Source: JADLGL01 sp963823045
GTDB taxonomy: Bacteria > Pseudomonadota > Alphaproteobacteria > Rhizobiales > Kaistiaceae
Direction: 5' to 3'
Length of the DNA: 64,000 bases
Assembly (NCBI GenBank): GCA_963823045.1
Contig: CAWGKA010000012.1
Location: forward strand, 1-64,000
Positions 56,375-64,000 of the stretch are shown here, in pieces; position 1 is the stretch's first letter, and every line of letters begins with the position of its first letter. The translations under genes and the position numbers were made by a program. The notes under the pieces are model-generated. The model did no database searches and had not been told where the DNA came from. It saw nothing but the letters and a program-made list of their open reading frames with translations.

Positions 56375-57775
56375 ATGCAGCCGGCAGATGACGGCCTTCC
56401 TGCGCGCGTCGCGCCGCCCGACAGAGCCGCTATCGACGCTGCGCTATCTGCGCACGGTGATCCGCAATCCGCTCGAAGTCTGGCCCGAGGCCGATCTATC
56501 GCGAGCCGATCTATCGCGATCGCTTCATGGGCCAGTGAGACGCTGTTCGATCATGGACCCGGATCTCGTCAAGCCAGATGCTGATCGAGGAGCCGGAGCG
56601 CTATCGCAAGTCCGACATGATGCTGCGCCTGCTCGAGCCGGCGCTCGGCGACGGCTTGCTGAACGCGCATGGCGACAGCTGGCGGCGGCAGCGGAAAATC
56701 GTGGCGCCGATGTTCCGGCCCGGCCGGATCAAGGACTTCGTCGCGACGATGCTGACGGCGGGCGAACGCGAGGCGGAACGCCTTGCGGCGCTCCCCGATG
56801 GCGCCAGCGTGCAACATGCTCGCACGAAATGATGCGGACGACCTTCGAGGTCGTCGCCGAGACGATCCTCAACGGCGCCGACCGGCTCGACATGCCGGCG
56901 CGTCCAGGCGGCGATCGGAGACTATCTCGGCGGCACCGGCTGGGTGGTCGCGCTGGCGCTAGCTCGGGCTGCCGGAACGGTTTCCCTATCCGGGCGAGCG
57001 GCGGGTGACGCCAGGCGCGCGACTATCTCCGCCGCATCACGGCGGAGATGGTCGCCGAGCGGCGGCGCGAGGGCAGCCGCGACGACCTCATGCAGGCGCT
57101 GATCGACGCGCGCGACGAGGAGACCGGCGAGGGGATCAACGACACCGAGATCGTCGACAACCTCCTCACCTTCATCGCCGCCGGGTCATGAGACGACGGC
57201 GTTGGCGCTCACCTGGACGCTTATACCTCCGTCAGCCGACAAGCGCGATCGAGGCAAAGGTGCTGGCCGAAATCTCGGCGAGTCAGCGGACCGGCCGGCA
57301 CTCCAGCCGGAAGACGTGCGAGCGGCTGACTTACACGAAGCAGGTGGTCGAGGAGGCCATGCGGCTCTATCCGCCGGCGCCGTCGATCCTGCGCCAGCCG
57401 GTCGGCAAGGGCGAGATCGGCGGCGTCGCCGTCGACGAGCGGACGTCGATCTTCATTCCGATCTACGCCATCCACCGTCATCATACGCTGTGGCACGACC
57501 CCGATCGTTTCGATCCGGATCGCTTTGCGCCGGAGGCCGCGAAGGCGCGGCATCGCTTCGCCTATCTGCCCTTCGGCGGCGGGCCGCGCGTGTGCATCGG
57601 CATGGGGTTCTCGTTGCTCGAAGCGGTGGCGATCCTCGCCAAGATCCTGCCGCGCTATTCCTTCACCGCCGTCGGCGAGCCGCCGCTGCCGGTGGCGCAG
57701 ATCACGCTTCGTCCGAGGACGCGGATGCCGATGCTGCTCCGCCGCCGCGCCGCGGCGCCGGCGAAGGCGGCCTAG
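56375..57775 (+). CDS. Cytochrome P450 (frameshifted)
   Basis: A haem monooxygenase of about 466 residues. LLEPALGDGLLNAHGDSWRR and QRKIVAPMFRPGRIKDF are the B-C region. FIAAGHETTALALTWTLYL is the I-helix oxygen-binding motif, VVEEAMRLYPPAPSILR contains the ExxR pair, and FGGGPRVCIGMGF is the haem-ligand loop with its cysteine. Shifts occur near 56500, 56570, 56820, 56905, 56965, 57010, 57190 and 57230. Start ATG at 56375 after GAGGAGAG. No redox partner or pathway gene is adjacent, so the substrate cannot be inferred. It appears complete apart from the shifts. Confidence 0.88.
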
Positions 57776-57799
57776 CCGCGATCGCCGGCACGGTTCTCT

Positions 57800-58249
57800 C
57801 TAGCTGATCGCGACATAGGCGATGGTGATGCCGATCGCCGCGAGGAGCAGGCAGATCGGAACCGTCGCGACCTGGACGGCGGCTTCGAAGCCGGGGATGC
57901 GTTCGGTGAAGGTCTCGAAGCGGCCGGTCATGAAGTCATGCAGCGGATGGCGCCGTTCCTCGATCTGGCCGTTGCGCTCCATGAAGCGCCGTCCGGCATG
58001 CGCCAGCAGCGAGGGCAGACCGAGGAAGAACGCGAGGACCAGCGTGACGACGGCCAGCGCCTGGAAGGTCTCCGACGGGCCGACGAAGCCGAGCCAGAAC
58101 ACGGCGATCATCGCGAGGTATGAGCCGGCGACGAGGGCGAGCACGGCCGGGTTGAGATCGGCGGTGATCAGGCGGTTGGTACGATAGACGGGCACTAAGT
58201 CGGCGGAATAACCGGCGACGACCAGTTGGTTGTGGGCAATGTCGCTCAT
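57800..58249 (-). CDS. Hypothetical membrane protein (149 aa)
   Basis: A 149-residue protein with four hydrophobic segments: PAVLALVAGSYLAMIAVFWL, FQALAVVTLVLAFFLGLPSL, and two at the C-terminus (VATVPICLLLAAIGITIAYV as one long stretch). The charged loop HAGRRFMERNGQIEERRHPL faces the cytoplasm by the positive-inside rule. I recognise no family. The frame is intact. It is convergent with the P450 gene. Confidence 0.65.
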   Translation of the reverse strand: MSDIAHNQLVVAGYSADLVPVYRTNRLITADLNPAVLALVAGSYLAMIAVFWLGFVGPSETFQALAVVTLVLAFFLGLPSLLAHAGRRFMERNGQIEERRHPLHDFMTGRFETFTERIPGFEAAVQVATVPICLLLAAIGITIAYVAIS

Positions 58250-58355
58250 GGCGAGCTCCTAGTTCCCTAGGCGCCGCCCCCATGATGCGAATGTGGGGCG
58301 CGGAAAATGGCGATGCGGTGGCAGCGCCATTACAAGCGCGACAGGTTGCGCGGCG

Positions 58356-58961
58356 TCAGACCCAGGGGCGGGTCGCCGTCACCTTCGTCTCGTAGCTCGC
58401 GATCTTGTCGGCCTTCTCCAGCGTCAGGCCGATATCGTCGAGGCCGTTCAGAAGGCAGTGCTTCTTGAACGCGTCGATGTCGAAATGGATGACGCCGCCG
58501 TCGGGGCCGCGGATTTCCTGCGCCTCGAGGTCGACGGAGAGCGTGGCATTGGCGCCGCGCGAAGCATCGTCCATCAGCTTCTCGAGTTCATCGGGCGTGA
58601 CGACGATCGGCAGAATGCCGTTCTTGAAGCAGTTGTTGTAGAAAATGTCGGCGAAGCTCGTGGAGATCACGCAGCGGATGCCGTGATCGAGCAGCGCCCA
58701 GGGCGCGTGCTCGCGGCTCGAACCGCAGCCGAAATTGTCACCGGCGACGAGGATCACGGCGTTCTTGTAGGCCGGCTTGTTGAGGACGAAATCGGGGTTG
58801 TCCGAGCCGTCGTCATTGTAGCGGAGCTCGGCGAAAAGGCCCTTGGCGAGGCCGGTGCGCTTCACCGTCTTCAGATAGTCCTTGGGGATGATCATGTCGG
58901 TGTCGACATTGAGCATGTCCAACGGCGCGGCGACGCCGGTCAGTTTGGTGAAGGCTTCCAT
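58356..58961 (-). CDS. leuD: 3-isopropylmalate dehydratase small subunit
   Basis: A 201-residue aconitase-swivel domain protein, normal for LeuD. MEAFTKLTGVAAPLDMLNVD and TDMIIPKDYLKTVKRTGLAK open it. The substrate-binding GDNFGCGSSREHAPWAL and NCFKNGILPIV are diagnostic. It pairs with LeuC in the second step of leucine synthesis. The frame is intact. It is downstream of leuC on the same strand but separated from it by a metallopeptidase gene and a repeat, an arrangement common in rhizobia. Confidence 0.96.
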   Translation of the reverse strand: MEAFTKLTGVAAPLDMLNVDTDMIIPKDYLKTVKRTGLAKGLFAELRYNDDGSDNPDFVLNKPAYKNAVILVAGDNFGCGSSREHAPWALLDHGIRCVISTSFADIFYNNCFKNGILPIVVTPDELEKLMDDASRGANATLSVDLEAQEIRGPDGGVIHFDIDAFKKHCLLNGLDDIGLTLEKADKIASYETKVTATRPWV

Positions 58962-58993
58962 TTTACTTCGTCCGGCTCGTGACAATCGAGATG

Positions 58994-59077
58994 CCCCGGC
59001 GCTTGACCCGGGGCCCAATGCGCGTAGGTCCAGAATGCTGCGATGCCAATGGGTCACACGGCTCGGTGGCCGGGACG
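58994..59077. repeat. Two-hairpin intergenic repeat, copy B
   Basis: It begins with ATGCCCCGGCGCTTGACCCG and ends with GGCCGGGACGAC. The order is the same as in copy A at 32587-32666: a first palindrome built on CCCCGG/CCGGGG, then GGGCCCAATG, about 30 bases, CCAATGGGTC and a second, less perfect palindrome. It lies between leuD and the metallopeptidase gene. Confidence 0.7.
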
Positions 59078-59115
59078 ACAAGGTAGATAGGGAATTCCGA
59101 CCGTTCGGCCAGTCC

Positions 59116-59549
59116 CTAGCCCGCGGCATCCTCGATCGCTTCCATGTCGTCATCGGAGAAGCCGAAATGGTGGCCGATCTCGTGGATGAGGACATGGGTG
59201 ATGATGGCGCCCAGCGTCTCCTCATGCTCGGCCCAATAATCGAGGATCGGCCGGCGGTAGAGCCAGATGCGGTTGGGCAGCTGGCCGGTGCGCGGCACGG
59301 CCTCGTCATGGGCGAGGCCGATGCCTCGAAGAGGCCGAGAAGGTCGAACGGCGTCTCGGCTTGCCATCTCGTCGAGGACGTCGTCGTCCGGGAAATCGGC
59401 GACGCTGATCTGCGATCTCGCCGAGGCGCTTCAGGAATTCCTCGGGCAGCGACTTCAGCGCGGCGTGCGCCCATCGCCTCGAAGTCTTCGAGCGACGGGC
59501 GATGTGCGCCGCTCCGCCCAGTGCTAGTGCCGCCGTTCCCTGCGGCCAT
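59116..59549 (-). CDS. Zincin-like metallopeptidase (PF06262-type, frameshifted)
   Basis: About 144 residues. The C-terminal part holds the zinc motif HVLIHEIGHHFGFSDDDMEA, preceded by RIWLYRRPILDYWAEHEETL, both typical of the small 'metallopeptidase family' found beside leuC in Hyphomicrobiales. The N-terminal part SLEDFEAMGARALKSLPEE is in other frames. Shifts lie near 59460, 59415 and 59370. The start ATG at 59549 lies at the very end of leuC, so the two overlap or abut. The cellular target of this family is unknown. Confidence 0.82.
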
Positions 59550-60944
59550 TCGCGGATGTCGACGAAGCGGCCGGCGATCGCGGCGGCGGCGGCCATGGCC
59601 GGCGACACCAGATGGGTGCGGCCCTTGAAGCCCTGGCGGCCCTCGAAATTGCGGTTCGAGGTCGAGGCGCAGCGCTCGCCCGGCGCCAGGCGGTCGGCGT
59701 TCATGGCAAGGCACATCGAGCAGCCCGGCTCGCGCCATTCGAAGCCGGCGGCGAGGAAGACCTTGTCGAGGCCTTCGGCTTCCGCCTGCTCCTTCACCAG
59801 GCCGGAGCCCGGGACGACCATGGCGTTGACGCCTTCCTTGACCTTGTGGCCGGCGATGACCTTGGCGGCGGCGCGCAGATCCTCGATGCGGCCATTGGTG
59901 CAGGAGCCGAGGAAGACGCGGTCGATCGTGATGTCCTTGATCGGCGTGCCGGCGGTGAGGCCCATATAGTCGAGCGCGCGCTCGATGGCGCGGCGCTTGT
60001 TGGCGTCGGCGATGTCGTAGGGGTTCGGCACCTTGCCGTCGATGGTGACGACGTTCTCCGGGCTGGTGCCCCAGGTGACGAGCGGCGGCAGCGCGGCGGC
60101 GTCGAGCTTCACCTCGGTGTCGAACTCGGCGTCGTCGTCGGAATAGAGCGTTTCCCAATAGGCGCGCGCGGCTTCCCAGGCTGCGCCCTTCGGCGCCTTC
60201 GGCCGGCCCATGATGTATTCGTAGGTCGTCTCGTCCGGCGCGATCAGGCCGGCTCGTGGCACCGCCTTCGATCGACATGTTGCAGATCGTCATGCGGCCG
60301 GCCATCGACAGCGAGCGGATCGCCTCGCCGGCATATTCGAGGACATGGCCGGTGCCGCCGGCCGTGCCGATCTCGCCGATGATGGCGAGGATGATGTCTT
60401 TCGCGGTGACGCCGTCATGGAGCTTGCCGTCGACGGTGACGCGCATGTTCTTGGCTTTCCGCTGGATCAGCGTCTGCGTCGCCAGAACGTGCTCGACCTC
60501 GGACGTGCCGATGCCATGCGCCAGCGCGCCGAAGGCGCCATGCGTCGAGGTGTGGCTGTCGCCGCAGACGATGGTCATGCCGGGCAGGGTGAAGCCCTGC
60601 TCGGGGCCGACGATGTGGACGATGCCCTGCCGGTGATCGAGCTCATTGTAATATTCGACGCCGAAATGCGCGGCGTTGTCGGCGAGCGTCTGCACCTGGA
60701 TCGCCGATTCCGGGTCGGCGATGCCCTGCGAACGGTCGGTGGTCGGCACATTGTGATCGACCACGGCCAGCGTCCGCTCCGGCGAATGCACCGGGCGGCC
60801 GGCGAGGCGCAGACCCTCAAAGGCCTGCGGCGACGTCACTTCATGGACAAGATGCCGGTCAATGTAGAGGAGGGCGGTGCCGTCTTCGGCCTCGTCCACA
60901 AGATGCTCGGCCCAAATCTTGTCATAGAGAGTCTTACCGGTCAT
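59544..60944 (-). CDS. leuC: 3-isopropylmalate dehydratase large subunit (frameshifted)
   Basis: About 466 residues. The start MTGKTLYDKIWAEHLVDEAE and IDRHLVHEVTSPQAFEGLRL are typical of rhizobial LeuC. VCGDSHTSTHGAFGALAHGI, VFLGSCTNGRIEDLRAAAKV and EPGCSMCLAMNADRLAPGER carry the three cysteines of the [4Fe-4S] cluster. One shift near 60255 splits the protein. The end is uncertain: REW in VDIREW is the usual last motif, but the frame lacks a stop there, so another shift is likely near 59545. A GTG nine bases upstream of the ATG is an alternative start. Confidence 0.94.
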
Positions 60945-60967
60945 GGCAGGCACAATGTCGCTAACGG

Positions 60968-61768
60968 ATGAAACAGGTGGCTGATATGGGGTACCGCAAG
61001 GCGGCCGGTCAAGGCGGGCGGGCCTTCCGGCGCGCCCTGGCGGTGATCGCCTTTGTCGCGCTTGGCCTCGGCGGCGCCGTGCCGGCGGCGGCTGCCCCGC
61101 CGCAATGCGATATCCGCGAGGACGGCGGCAACCGGTTCCTGGTGTGCATCGTCGACCTCCGCCAGTCTGAACTCCGCCTGTTCTGGCAGGACGCGGACGG
61201 TGAGCCCTATGTCACTTTCGCGGCCGTCGATGACGCCCTCGCGGCGGAGGGCGCGCATCTCTCCTTCGCCATGAATGCCGGGATGTTCAGCAGCGAATAC
61301 GCGCCGATCGGGCTCTATGTCGAAGACGGCAGGGAGATGGTCGCGGCCAATACCAATGAGGGACCGGGCAATTTCCATCTGATGCCGAACGGCATCTTCT
61401 ACTGGTCCGGCGATACGGCCGGGATCATGGAAACGCACCGCTTCCTTCAGGAAGCGCCGGCCGCTCAGTTCGCCACGCAGTCCGGCCCGATGCTCCTGAT
61501 CGATGGCGAGGTGCACCCGCGCTTCCTGCCGGATTCGGATTCGCACAAGATCAGGAACGGCGTCGGCATCATCGACGAGCACACCGTCGCCTTCGTGCTC
61601 ACGCAGACGCCGGTGACGTTCTGGGAGTTCGCGCTGTTCTATCGCGACGTGCTCGGCGTTCGTGACGCGCTGTTTCTCGATGGCTCCGTGTCGGACATGT
61701 ATGTGCCGGAACTCAACCGGCACGGCCTAGGCTGGTTCGGCCCCATGCTGGGCGTGGTGGAACGCTAG
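60968..61768 (+). CDS. Phosphodiester glycosidase family exported protein
   Basis: A 266-residue protein. Signal peptide AFRRALAVIAFVALGLGGAV with cleavage near AAAA. The family (NAGPA/exopolysaccharide biosynthesis protein type) is seen in LSFAMNAGMFSSEYAPIGLY, NFHLMPNGIFYWSGDTAGIM, ATQSGPMLLIDGEVHPRF and ALFLDGSVSDMYVPELNR. It may cleave phosphodiester-linked sugars outside the cytoplasm. The first ATG lies only 23 bases from the divergent leuC start; an internal ATG at 60986 would give a cleaner signal peptide and more room. The frame is intact. It overlaps the convergent metallophosphoesterase by 42 bases. Confidence 0.85.
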   Translation: MKQVADMGYRKAAGQGGRAFRRALAVIAFVALGLGGAVPAAAAPPQCDIREDGGNRFLVCIVDLRQSELRLFWQDADGEPYVTFAAVDDALAAEGAHLSFAMNAGMFSSEYAPIGLYVEDGREMVAANTNEGPGNFHLMPNGIFYWSGDTAGIMETHRFLQEAPAAQFATQSGPMLLIDGEVHPRFLPDSDSHKIRNGVGIIDEHTVAFVLTQTPVTFWEFALFYRDVLGVRDALFLDGSVSDMYVPELNRHGLGWFGPMLGVVER

Positions 61769-62642
61769 CGCCTCGCGGCTGCCGACCTCGATGAGGTTGA
61801 TCTCCGGCGGCACGCCCAGCCGCATCGGCAGGCCGGACAGGCCAAGACCGCCGGAAATGACGAGATGGCGGTCGTGCTCGACGACATGGCCATAGGCGTA
61901 ACGTTGGCCATAGTCTGAGGCGACGGGGAAGCGGCCGAGCACGGGCAGGCGGATCTGGCCGCCATGGGTGTGGCCGGCGAGCGTGAGGCCGAAGCGGCGC
62001 GGCACGCGGGGGAAGATATCCGGCTCATGCACGAGGAGGATGGCCGGTCGACCGTCATCGGGCGTCCTGGCGGTGATGCCGTCCATGTCGTCGACGCCGG
62101 TCTTGGTGGCCTTGTAGGCGAGCTGATCGCCGAGGCCGCCGAGCCAGAAGCTAACGCCGTTCGCCCCCTCGATCAGGGTGACGTCGTTTTGCATGACGGG
62201 GATGTTGCGGTTCTCCAGCGCGGCTCGGGTCGCGGCGGCGTCGACCCACCAATCATGATTGCCGAGAATGGCCCAGGTGCCGAGCGGGGCCGTCAGTTCC
62301 TGAAGAGGCGCGGCCCAGTTGTCCATCGGGATCGGCGTCGCCCAGGTGCCGTGCAGACCTTCGACGAAATCGCCGAGCAGGACGAAAATGTCAGGCTGAA
62401 GCGCGTTGGCGGCGGCGACGATGCGCTCGACCTGGGTCGCCGGCATCCACGGGTCGCAGGCATGGATGTCAGCGATGACGCCAATGCGCAGGATCTTGTC
62501 GGGATAGCGCCAGTCGGGTGGGCTGACGCTGATAGGAAGCGAGGAGCGGACCCGTGTGCGGTTCGATGCCGACCGAATAGCCGGACACCGACAACGGCAC
62601 CGCTGCTCCCATGCCGTAAAGGAATCGCCGCCGCGTGATCAT
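61727..62642 (-). CDS. Metallophosphoesterase with Tat-like signal (frameshifted)
   Basis: About 305 residues. The opening MITRRRFLYGMGAAVPL is a Tat-type signal. RIGVIADIHACDPWMP is in another frame, then FVLLGDFVEG, WAILGNHDWWVDA, LVHEPDIFPR and LAGHTHGGQIRLP supply the di-metal ligands of YkuE/YaeI-like phosphoesterases. YGQRYAYGHVVEHDRHLVIS and SGGLGLSGLPMRLGVPPEIN close it. Shifts are near 62530 and 62465. The family removes phosphate from lipid-linked substrates such as UDP-diacylglucosamine or acts on membrane lipids. The exact substrate here is unknown. Confidence 0.88.
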
Positions 62643-62724
62643 GCGGCCCCACTAGACGGCTAGAGTGGCGAACCAGTGACGCGGCGCGTTCGAGCCGCGG
62701 ATTATTGTGACGTGCGGTGAGCCG

Positions 62725-63126
62725 TCAGCTCGCATCGGCGGGCGCATTGGCTGATGCCTGGGCCCTCTGCTCTGTCTTCTCGGTGATGCGGGCGGCTTTG
62801 CCGCGCAGGCCGCGAAGATAGTAAAGCTTGGCGCGCCGGACCTTGCCGCGGCGAACCACCTGGATGGAGTCGATCAGCGGCGAATAGATCGGAAAGACGC
62901 GCTCGACGCCCTCGCCGTAGGAAATCTTCCGTACGGTGAAGTTTTCGTTGAGGCCGCCGCCGGCGCGGGCGATGCAGACGCCTTCATAGGCCTGGATGCG
63001 CGTGCGCGTGCCCTCGGTTACCTTGACGTTGACCCGGACGGTGTCACCCGGAGCAAATACCGGCACCGCGCGCTGGGCGGCGATGGCGTCGGCCTGCTCT
63101 TTCTCGATCTCGAGAATGACGTTCAT
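62725..63126 (-). CDS. rplS: 50S ribosomal protein L19
   Basis: A 133-residue protein. The L19 core reads PVFAPGDTVRVNVKVTEGTR, RIQAYEGVCIARAGGGLNEN, FTVRKISYGEGVERVFPIYS and KVRRAKLYYLRGLRGKAARI. The Ala-rich C-terminal tail is a normal alphaproteobacterial extension. The frame is intact. It follows trmD on the same strand as in the usual rpsP-rimM-trmD-rplS operon. Confidence 0.98.
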   Translation of the reverse strand: MNVILEIEKEQADAIAAQRAVPVFAPGDTVRVNVKVTEGTRTRIQAYEGVCIARAGGGLNENFTVRKISYGEGVERVFPIYSPLIDSIQVVRRGKVRRAKLYYLRGLRGKAARITEKTEQRAQASANAPADAS

Positions 63127-63285
63127 GGCGGAATTCCCGGTGACAGAAACAGGTCAGCGGCGCCGAGCCGGCCGATCCCATGTTCCTGATGCGATTGAAC
63201 TTGGCGGGGTGATTACAGGAGAGCGCGCGGCTTGTCGATGCCTTTCCGGCGCTTCAGTCGGTCGCAATGGCGAGGAAATGCGGGG

Positions 63286-63992
63286 TCAGCGCTTGTTCAG
63301 GAGGTCGGCCCGGCGGGCGCGGGTGATGCGCAGCGCCTGTTCACGCCGCCACTTGGCGATTTCCTCATGATTGCCGGACAGAAGAACGTCTGGGATAGGC
63401 TTGCCCTCAAATGTCTGCGGGCGCGTATATTGCGGATATTCCAACAGGTTATCGCGGAAGCTCTCGCTCTCGCCCGAGGCCGCATTGCCCATGACGCCGG
63501 GCAAGAGACGCACCGCGGCGTCGAGGATGGCGAGGGCCGCGATCTCCCCGCCGGACAGGACATAGTCGCCGACGGAGACTTCAGTCAGACCGCGCGCTTC
63601 GATCACGCGCTCATCGACGCCCTCGAAACGGCCGGCAATGAGGATGACGTCCGGGCGCTTGGGCGAGCTCCACCGCCATCTGCTGATCGAACGGCTTGCC
63701 GCGCGGGCTCATCAGCCAGCGCGGGCGCGTGTCGCCGTCGGACGAGGCGGCGTCGATCGCGGCGGCCATGACATCGGCGCGCAGCACCATGCCCGGTCCG
63801 CCGCCGGCCGGCGTGTCATCGACCGAGCGGTGACGGTCGTGCGGCGTGGTCGCGGATGTCACGGACGTCGAACGCCCAGCGTCCCTCCGACAGCGCGCGT
63901 CCGGCGAGGCTCAGGCCGAGCGGCCCGGGAAACATCTCCGGGAACAGCGTGAGGACGGTTGCCGTCCAGACCGGAGCCGCGTCAGCGCTCAT
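63286..63992 (-). CDS. trmD: tRNA (guanine-N1)-methyltransferase (frameshifted)
   Basis: About 235 residues of the SPOUT-class enzyme that methylates G37 of tRNAs. The N-terminal TATVLTLFPEMFPGPLGLSL and AGRALSEGRWAFDVRDIRD are typical, followed by VDDTPAGGGPGMVLRADV. The trefoil-knot part is VSVGDYVLSGGEIAALAILD, LLPGVMGNAASGESESF and LLEYPQYTRPQTFEG. Shifts lie near 63850, 63665 and 63620. The ATG at 63992 is inside the window, so the gene is complete at the 5' end. rimM would be expected just beyond the right edge. Confidence 0.94.
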
Positions 63993-64000
63993 CTTCGCCC

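Noticed and set aside
1..64000. CRISPR array, insertion sequence or prophage
   Set aside because: No regularly spaced repeats, transposase motifs or phage structural proteins were seen.

Overview
The window is 64 kb of GC-rich alphaproteobacterial DNA, most likely from Hyphomicrobiales (Rhizobiales). The basis is gene order and content: bolA / J-domain protein / cobS / cobT, then rpmB / DUF3108 protein / SUV3-like helicase / S4 protein / fdxA / carD / LysM-type M48 protease, which together are typical of rhizobial chromosomes. A prophage, plasmid or CRISPR array is not visible. Many obviously conserved genes (ispG, cobT, leuC, trmD, an aldehyde dehydrogenase, a P450) are cut by single-base shifts while others nearby are perfect. 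I read most of these shifts as sequence error and give one span per gene across them, rather than calling pseudogenes.

Region 1 (1-26.4 kb) is a surface-polysaccharide locus. It starts with a cassette for an activated sugar (PtmA-like dehydrogenase, aldehyde dehydrogenase, CMP-sugar synthetase, transketolase) and a capsule-type glycosyltransferase. A complete dTDP-rhamnose set follows (rmlC, rmlB, rmlD, rmlA), then a sugar methyltransferase-like protein, a family 2 glycosyltransferase and two paralogous GT-B-like proteins. The forward operon ends in an ABC-2 exporter with two different ATPase subunits and one permease. A convergent operon holds a NanM-type sugar O-methyltransferase and two more GT-B-like paralogs. 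Beyond a tRNA-Cys lie a DUF616 glycosyltransferase and a GDP-mannose synthesis gene (manC). The most unusual point is the ATPase pair: one has lost Walker A, Walker B and the switch histidine but keeps its signature motif, while the other keeps all of these and has lost the signature serine. One working ATP site and one dead site are therefore predicted.

Region 2 (26.4-38.1 kb) mixes envelope and isoprenoid genes (PQQ-type sugar dehydrogenase, ispG, farnesyl diphosphate synthase, marC, mtgA, small secreted proteins, rpmF). It is interrupted at 29.6-31.5 kb by an AT-rich OLD-family ATPase/TOPRIM nuclease gene that looks horizontally acquired and may be a phage-defence gene.

Region 3 (38-51.4 kb) carries a cyclic-di-GMP phosphodiesterase with a dead GGDEF domain, cobaltochelatase subunits, rpmB, a DExH helicase, ferredoxin and CarD. 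Region 4 (51.3-64 kb) carries an M48 protease interrupted by an amber codon, a nuclease-like protein, dodecin, the divergent CMP-Kdo genes kdsB and kdsD, a cytochrome P450, leucine genes leuC and leuD, a phosphodiester glycosidase, a metallophosphoesterase, rplS and trmD. Two copies of an 80-bp two-hairpin repeat lie in regions 2 and 4.
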